Below are positions 59,201 through 64,000 of a stretch of 64,000 nucleotides of DNA, one piece after another. The notes below the pieces were generated by a model. That model was given only the letters and a program-made list of their open reading frames with translations. It was not told where the DNA came from and did not search any database. Location: contig CM076259.1 of the NCBI GenBank assembly GCA_038380795.1, positions 100,427,739-100,491,738 of the forward strand. The letters run 5' to 3'. The translations under genes were made by a program, and so were the position numbers. Numbering within the stretch: the stretch's first letter is position 1; each line of letters begins with the position of its first letter. The stretch comes from Pyrocephalus nanus. Lineage: Eukaryota; Chordata; Aves; Passeriformes; Tyrannidae.

Positions 59201-61063
59201 ATAACCCTGTGTACCATCCAGCACTGTAACATGAAGGACTTTTTGTGTATATCAACATACGTACACACACAGAAGCCCACAGTGCATACATGGGAAAACA
59301 ACCTAAAATCAAACATCCTTCTTAAAATATTAAAACAAACAAACAAAAAAAATCAACAGTTTAGCCAAATATCTCTGTCTACACCCAAAACCCCAGAACA
59401 AGCAGAAAGCCAGTCTTTTCCTTGTGGCAATCAGCAGCCAATGCATGTGAAACACAGCCCTCTTTAGTGTGCTCTATAAGATTCCTTTAGGATAGTCTTG
59501 GAAACTATCAGTGAATTGTTTTTAAGTACAGTACCTTGTGGCTAAGCTGGCTGCTTGAGAGTGGTACCCAAATTTCAGTGAAAATCATCACATATGTAAA
59601 TATGTTGGTTGAACAATCCTATCACAGTGAATAATCTATAAAACAATTTAAACGAGCAAGAAGAGCTCCTGAATTTACTCTAGGCAAAGTGGATATGGTT
59701 TCAAAATTCAATTAAAAGACTTTCTAGTGGGTTTACCATTACGCTGAATAAACCTGTGTCCCACATGAGGACAGAATTATCACCTCTGCCAATTATACAA
59801 TGGTTAGTATTCTGTATTAGAAAGCATTTTCTGGTTTAAATAAAGTGATTACAACACATACAAGCCCAGTAATTTGTCATGCAGTGCTCAAAGGTAATGT
59901 ATACGAGATTGATTACCCTGGTCCTAATGTCTTCACAGAACTGATTGCTGAGGTTATAAATTAAAAGCTTGTGAAAAGTAAGCAGGCAAAGGGGTTAGTC
60001 ACCAGTCATCCTGAGGCACACATCGCTCACCACTGCTGACTTACTGGGCTGGCAACAGCAGTCTGCAATTAGGCACATAACTTAGCATTTCTTTTCTAAA
60101 GCACAGGTCAGAATGCAGCGTGGTTCACAGACTAGTGTGTGGTCATCTCTTGCAAGCAGGAGGTTTTCTGAAGTGAAAACAAAAATATTATCTTGTTTTG
60201 CTCTGCTAGTGAAAAACAAATAATTTGTTCTGGACCACACACTGAATTAATCATTTTTGGACAGACTGCACATGTAGAAACTTGTTCCAGTTTTCATTCT
60301 GACTTTTCTAAATTATTGTCCTGGATATTTTCACATTGTTTCAGAAAGTCAGATCTGAAAAATCCTTCTCTCAAGGTGAGGCTTCAGCTGAAATTTTGTT
60401 GCATGTATGATATTCAGAAAAAAGGTTAATTTCCAGGCAATGTGCTCTATTATTACTAGTTGCTGTTTATTTTTAAATCCTGTATAACACCTCCTAATGA
60501 AGCAAAAGAAAAATGTTTCTCTGATTTCTGGGAAACAAGTGAACAACGGATTAACATGTGTCTTTAAAGGAAAAATTTCAATACCAGGATACTAGTTCCT
60601 GCAATTATAAATACCTGAGATTAAAAAAAGTGTATTTAACAAGTATTCTAAATGCTCTGACTCAATTTTTTTTTCAGATTTTGCTTTTATTTTGCATGAT
60701 TGACACCAAAATTTTAACATTTACAACAGGTATTTAAGAGCTAGTAAAAAAGTAATAAAATAGTAAACAGAGAATATGGATTTAAATATATGGATTCTTT
60801 ATAGATTAATTTCCCTCTGTGGCTGGTAAACATTTCTGCAACTAAACCATCACCAAAAAAAACCCCAACAACCAAGTACTAAAAGAGCAAGAAACCCATC
60901 ACCTTGCACATTAAATGTAGGTAATCCTGACAATTTGGATTACTAAGAATCACAGTAAATAAAGATCACCTACCTTCACAGATCCGTTCTCGTATTCAGA
61001 TCCTTCCAGCAGATGTAGAAGAGAAACTATGAAAATATTCACAATTGCCCACGGTTTGTACAT
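32136..61063 (-). CDS. VEGFD: VEGFD (FIGF), vascular endothelial growth factor D
   Basis: Join of 60974-61063, 43992-44202, 39944-40134, 37433-37581, 36230-36327, 33752-33947 and 32136-32262, minus strand. This gives 353 codons plus a stop (human 354). VEGF-D is a secreted dimer that activates VEGFR-3, and after processing in mammals also VEGFR-2, to drive lymphatic growth. A signal peptide covers about residues 1-21. An N-terminal propeptide ends at R88-F89 (STR|FAA). The cystine-knot VEGF domain has the PDGF signature PPCVNVYRCGGCC (134-146) and glycosylation sites N155 and N185. A C-terminal processing site lies in IIRR|SV after R205, followed by the Cys-rich silk-like propeptide. Both cleavage sites and both asparagines fall at the human residue numbers, which supports the assembly. 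All introns are GT-AG. Confidence 0.97.
32263..33751. other. VEGFD intron 6
   Basis: A 1.5 kb intron. A short direct repeat TGTCTACAGCAAC occurs twice at about 32443-32475. Nothing else is recognised. Confidence 0.7.
33752..33947 (-). CDS. VEGFD: VEGFD coding exon 6 (silk-like Cys repeats)
   Basis: A 196 bp exon with acceptor CTATTGCAG at 33948-33949 and donor TGCAG|GTAAGT. It encodes MCGQHMEFDEENCECICRHK, CPTDFFQSKENCSCYLC and CALKHKIFHAETC. These are Balbiani-ring-type C-x10-C-x-C repeats. Residue 300 is Ala, where human has a second adjacent Cys as I recall it. Confidence 0.95.
33948..36229. other. VEGFD intron 5
   Basis: A 2.3 kb AT-rich intron with no repeat family or exon that I can recognise. 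Confidence 0.7.
36230..36327 (-). CDS. VEGFD: VEGFD coding exon 5 (first Cys-rich segment of the C-propeptide)
   Basis: A 98 bp exon with acceptor TTCTTCTAG at 36328-36329 and donor GAAG|GTAAAG. It encodes CPFTNKFCHNGWIWDSDKCE and CVIDTQHSNRRE. This is the least conserved exon against human and a few residues shorter, but its four cysteines are kept. Confidence 0.93.
36328..37432. other. VEGFD intron 4
   Basis: A 1.1 kb intron. The only clear feature is an A/C-only low-complexity tract close to the exon 5 acceptor. Confidence 0.7.
36361..36440. repeat. A/C-only low-complexity tract beside the VEGFD exon 5 acceptor
   Basis: About 80 bases built from A and C (one G near the left end), with units like CCAAACCAAAA and a C6 run. 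On the VEGFD sense strand it is a G/T tract running to within about 34 bases of the splice acceptor. Confidence 0.85.
37433..37581 (-). CDS. VEGFD: VEGFD coding exon 4 (end of the VEGF domain, C-terminal cleavage site)
   Basis: This 149 bp exon has acceptor CACCTAG at 37582-37583 and donor GATGG|GTAAGT. It encodes LFEISVPLTSVPEPVPIKIA, NHTACKCISN and TIIRRSVQYPEED. N185 and the RR|S processing site are present. Confidence 0.95.
37582..39943. other. VEGFD intron 3
   Basis: A 2.4 kb intron carrying one CR1 tail at about 39050-39195. I see no exon in the rest. Confidence 0.7.
39050..39195 (-). mobile_element. CR1 LINE 3' end fragment
   Basis: It begins AAATCATAGAATCATGGAAA and continues GGTTGGAAGAGACCTTAGAG and ATCATCTAGTTCC, then ATGCCACCCACTAGATCA. 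This is the reverse complement of a CR1 3' UTR. The tail lies at the low-coordinate end, so the element is in the minus orientation, like VEGFD. Confidence 0.88.
39944..40134 (-). CDS. VEGFD: VEGFD coding exon 3 (cystine-knot core)
   Basis: A 191 bp exon with acceptor TTCTCCAG at 40135-40136 and donor ACG|GTAAAT. It encodes IDEEWQKTQCVPRETCVEVA, KPPCVNVYRCGGCCNEESLS and CMNTSTTYVSKT. It holds the PDGF/VEGF signature and the glycosylation site N155. Confidence 0.97.
40239..40278. repeat. 20 bp tandem duplication
   Basis: TGCACTTACTTGGATCRATY occurs twice head to tail, about 105 bases upstream of the VEGFD exon 3 acceptor. Confidence 0.8.
42296..42733 (-). mobile_element. CR1 LINE, 3' part with remnant of the reverse-transcriptase ORF end
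   Basis: From the left edge the reverse complement of a CR1 tail is clear: GTTTGGGTTCGAAGGGACCT, then AAAGATCCTCTGGGTCCAAC. Reading the minus strand, the right half encodes RLRDLGLLSLEKRRLSGDII and FQYLKG, the conserved C-terminal end of the CR1 ORF2 protein, with frame breaks further on. It is an inactive 5'-truncated copy in the same orientation as VEGFD. Confidence 0.92.
43992..44202 (-). CDS. VEGFD: VEGFD coding exon 2 (N-terminal propeptide)
   Basis: A 211 bp exon with acceptor CCTTCCAG at 44203-44204 and donor AAAG|GTAGGT. It encodes RTSLSALERSEQQIRRASSL, EELLHITHSEDWKLWKCRLK and RSASHRSTRFAAAFYDIDTL. It contains the N-terminal processing site at R88. Confidence 0.96.
46177..46272 (-). 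mobile_element. CR1 LINE 3' end fragment
   Basis: It starts AATCATAGAATCATAGAATT and reads GGTTGGAAAAGATCTCTAAG and ATCATCAAGTCCAAC, a CR1 3' end in minus orientation. About 95 bp remain. Confidence 0.88.
48677..48705. repeat. 14 bp tandem repeat, two copies
   Basis: GCAACCATGTGGA is followed at once by a second GCAACCATGTGGA, with a further GGTTGCA just before. It is a small local duplication. Confidence 0.7.
49905..50235 (+). mobile_element. CR1 LINE 3' end fragment, opposite orientation
   Basis: In the plus direction it reads GACAAGAGGAAGAGGCCTCA, GAGACATTTCTTCACAGAAA, GAGGCTGCCCAAGGAAGTGG and ends GGTTGGACTTGATGATCCTA then TTCTATGATTCTACAATTCT. This is the end of the CR1 ORF2 region plus the 3' UTR and terminal repeat. 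It is the only CR1 copy in the window oriented against VEGFD. Confidence 0.92.
58140..58780. other. G+A-rich patch in VEGFD intron 1
   Basis: About 640 bases with clearly more G, and purine in general, than the surrounding AT-rich intron. Open frames exist on both strands (58397-58648 minus, 58425-58643 plus), as expected where stop codons are rare. I see no protein domain or splice pair. Confidence 0.5.
60974..61063 (-). CDS. VEGFD: VEGFD coding exon 1 (signal peptide)
   Basis: This 90 bp exon of 30 whole codons reads MYKPWAIVNIFIVSLLHLLE then GSEYENGSVK and ends at donor AAG|GTAGGT. It was found by searching the minus strand for the human MYREWVVVNV start. Length and phase match the human first exon. 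The hydrophobic core is residues 6-19, with predicted cleavage after G21. Confidence 0.9.
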
Positions 61064-61177
61064 TCTGATGTTTCAAATCCACAGGTTACTACGCAGTCGT
61101 TGTCATACAGCTAGAGGCGTCTGTTTCGAAATGCATTTCTCTACCACCAGTACAGAAAAGAAAAGCTTCCAAATTTC

Positions 61178-61185
61178 TTTTATAA
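61178..61185 (-). promoter_or_regulatory. TATA-like element upstream of VEGFD
   Basis: TTTATAAA, a self-complementary TATA-like box 115 bases before the VEGFD start codon. If used, it would give a 5' UTR of roughly 85-90 bases. In such AT-rich DNA a chance match is quite possible. Confidence 0.25.
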
Positions 61186-61775
61186 ACTCACAAAGGATTT
61201 CAACATCCGAGAGAAAATATCTGTCTCCTTACTGCTCAAAACAATTTAAGTTCATCTAGAAAATGTCATTTCTGAGAGCAGACTTTAGATACACTTGAAA
61301 TAAAATCATGTTAAGGTTTGAAATACACATACACGCTCACAAGGGATCAGGTACGGATTCAAGTTAATGAAGTTAATATATCTTCCATCTAGACACAAAG
61401 AGGCATTCAAAATCCATCTGTGGTCCAGAAAATGTAAGAAATCTGCTTGATCCTGTGCTCCGTGTTACGGCAGGCTTTTAAGATGGTAGTGTAATGGCCA
61501 GTGTTTTGAGCTGAGAGCTGTAATCCAACTCTGTATTAAAACTTTTTTCACAACCTTCATGGAAGCTTGCAGAAGCATGTGTCTTAAATCTGATACAGAC
61601 TTTGGCAGTAACACAGGCAAATTTTGGCTCTAATCCCATTTTGTTCCTACCAATAGCACAGCAGTTTTTAAAGTAACTGATGCAATCTAGACTCCCATTA
61701 TTTTAAAGAAGATTACCTGAAACATGAAACTTCAGCACACGTTCTTACACCACACACATATTTTAAGTTACTTCT

Positions 61776-61800
61776 AAAAAAAAAAAAAAAAAAGGGGGGG
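61776..61800. repeat. A18G7 homopolymer pair
   Basis: Eighteen A followed directly by seven G. It is a simple sequence and probably length-variable between individuals. Confidence 0.85.
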
Positions 61801-62499
61801 AGGGTAAGGAAAAGAGAAAGACTGAGATTTTTTTAACATATTTTATCTTATGTGTCATAGAGTTTAATGAATAGATTTTTGAAAAGGAAATTTAAGAACT
61901 ATCTTTGACAACAATCAACATTTTGTTTTTTTAAAAGAAAGCTCATGAGGTACAGATATAAAAGGACAAAATTTATTTTTATTGCAGTAAAACAAAATCA
62001 TAATTTCTGCCTGAGGATGAGCATGCATTTTCTCTGTATACTTCCATGGTTTAAAATAGAGATTTAAAAACTGAAATCTAACATTTAAAATTATAACATA
62101 GACAAAGGCTCTGACAAGTATACATGTTAAATCTATATTTTTGTATTCATATAATATATTAAGGAGAGTAGTTCCACTCTCACATGTCTTAGTGTTTGCA
62201 GAATCAGACTGTACAGTTGTTAAGATAAAAAAGGCATGTACATAATACTTCAGAGCCCTGGTTTCCTCCTTCTAATGCCCAAGCAGTGTTCTCTTAAATA
62301 CAAGTCATGCTTCTGTACCTATCACTAGCTTAATGATAGGTTAAGTATTCATTAAAAATGGACATTAGAGAAAAATTGTTTTAATCCAGTCTTTCCAGCT
62401 GTTGTCATTTAACTGCCATTATGTTTTAAAACCACAGCAATTCTATTTTTTTTTAGCTTTGTCTTTTGCCACTTGTTTTGTGAAAGCAGTCCATTTCTC

Positions 62500-62520
62500 T
62501 TTTTTTTTTTTTTTTTTTTT
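62500..62520. repeat. T21 homopolymer
   Basis: Twenty-one uninterrupted T with no recognisable element on either side. Confidence 0.85.
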
Positions 62521-64000
62521 GCTTTCTCCCCCACTCATCCCACACTGGTTTGTACAAAGACAGCAGGAATTTCACCTCGTTGAAATGGATGTGGAAAAGC
62601 TGCTCTGTCTGTGTACCTGCTGCTCCCCCTCAGACTTTCCCTGCACCCAGACTGCCAGCGCTATTCACACAGTTTTGCAGGACCCACACTACAAGGGTCA
62701 TCTTGTGTCTTTACTGTAGTTTAGCATTAAAATACTTTAACTATTTAATTCTTTATTTTAAATTAATATGTTATCTAATGCTTATGCACGGTCACCTTGA
62801 CCTCATTTAATGTCTCTGTTTCCCTTGTGATACTAATATCCATCTCCTTGCAGGAGCCAAAAGCCTGATAAAAGAAATTAATATGCCATAGCCTCAGATG
62901 CAGAGCTTCAGGATAAGGGATCAAACCAAAAATAACCTCTACGGTCTTAGGGCTGCATGGAAATAACTCTCTATCGATCTGCAGTTAACTAGAGGGAGTG
63001 CCTGACCATACTTACCTCTCATTTATGGGATCATTTGAAACACAGAAATCGACTCACAAAAAAAGTAAATAAGCAATACATGACCTCATGCCTTAAAAGC
63101 CTGTGAAAGGGATACTTACACAGCCAATCTCCAGCACAATTCAGGGACAAGCTGCTGTGTTGCCTTGGCAGGGCTGGTGCCAAATGCCAAGGAACCACAA
63201 TTACAGGACTCTGAGCAATCTAGCACTAGAAAATCAAGGCCATTTGTTTTGGAAATGTTGGAGGGAAATATCTCAGGAATAATTTGTATGTGTTTTTGTT
63301 CATCTCTGTTACTTACCAAATTCATCTCTGAATTACAAATTCATTTGGAAAGACCAAACCTGTATCTTTCTCAAAGCAAACCATTCATCACGAAAGGTCA
63401 CCCACCTCTTGCTTCAGTGGGCTTTTTGGCAGGAAGACAACTGTCCCTCAGGCATTGAATAAAACTCGTTTATATGAGACCAAGTTAGATGCTGCAGGCA
63501 GAAACCAAAAAATACCTAGTCTTTCCCTTAGGACTCAGACACAAAGACTAGCAGAGAGGAAAAAAACTTTTTGTTAACTGCAGAGGACTCCAAATCTGCC
63601 TCACAGTTGTTAGTGAAAGCAAAGGCAAAGGAAGAGAAACCAGATGATGGGACGGCAGAGCAACTCTGATAATGAAACAGCATTTTCACCATCTGCATCA
63701 CTGTGCCTATCCCATTCCCTACAGCTCTTCTTTCTCCTCCAATTCACAATATGAATCAGTGCTCCCTTCAGAATCACCTCAGCCCTGCTCTTCACACAGC
63801 TTTCTTATGATTTTTCCTGCCTGCTGCTTAAGATGATTTTAAATACTTTTGCATTGGAACTTGACACTCAGAAGTATGTTGAGATTATATTGCAGACTGC
63901 TTGCAACAGCAGTGAACAGACTTGCTGTCTGGCCAGACACCTCTGTTTTCATTTAACATATGAACACAAGTTAACAATACACACATTCTACTTTCTTCTT

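Larger units (their letters stand above)
44203..60973. other. VEGFD intron 1 (16.8 kb)
   Basis: The longest intron of the window. It holds CR1 fragments at 46177-46272 and 49905-50235, a small tandem repeat at about 48677-48705 and a G+A-rich patch at 58140-58780. Open frames of up to 120 codons (for example 54744-55106, plus) have no recognisable domain. A large first intron is typical of VEGFD and may hold enhancers, which I cannot see. Confidence 0.65.
61064..64000. other. VEGFD 5' flank; no further gene seen
   Basis: AT-rich DNA with an A18G7 tract (61776-61800) and a T21 tract (62500-62520). In human the next gene is PIR. I looked for pirin-like peptides on the minus strand and found none, so it must lie beyond the right edge. 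No CpG island is present, consistent with a tissue-restricted promoter. Confidence 0.6.

Noticed and set aside
61064..64000. Exons of PIR, the next gene in human
   Set aside because: I searched the minus strand for pirin-like peptides and none was found.

Overview
The window is ordinary nuclear DNA from a bird. Three lines of evidence support this: genes split into GT-AG exons, CR1 LINE 3' ends of the avian type, and avian-type retroviral LTRs. All three protein genes lie on the minus strand in the order ASB11 - PIGA - VEGFD (left to right), the arrangement I know from human Xp22.2. In birds this block is autosomal, which is established knowledge and cannot be seen here. I assembled every exon by hand from splice signals and reading phase, using the human proteins as I remember them as guides.

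Layout. At 667-9789 lie the first five coding exons of ASB11, the ankyrin-repeat substrate receptor of a Cullin-5 ubiquitin ligase. The last repeats and the SOCS box lie beyond the left edge. At 15649-21703 is a complete six-exon PIGA of 471 codons, the catalytic subunit of the first enzyme of GPI-anchor synthesis, with its start inside a CpG island. At 32136-61063 is a complete seven-exon VEGFD (FIGF) of 353 codons, a lymphangiogenic growth factor; its signal-peptide exon is separated from exon 2 by a 16.8 kb intron. From 61064 to 64000 is VEGFD upstream DNA, where I find no further exon.

The three genes do not form an operon or pathway; they are neighbours by ancient synteny. About 4.5% of the window is coding. 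The rest is AT-rich intron and spacer with a modest load of old CR1 fragments, one well-preserved 307 bp solo LTR with a 6 bp target duplication (ASB11 intron 2), a decayed LTR scrap, homopolymer tracts and short tandem or inverted repeats.

I did not find a new biological system. The points most worth checking are an A9 tract just before the PIGA stop whose alternate frame stays open for 34 codons, an overlapping upstream ATG at the PIGA start, the solo LTR, and a cluster of perfect or near-perfect inverted repeats in ASB11 intron 1.
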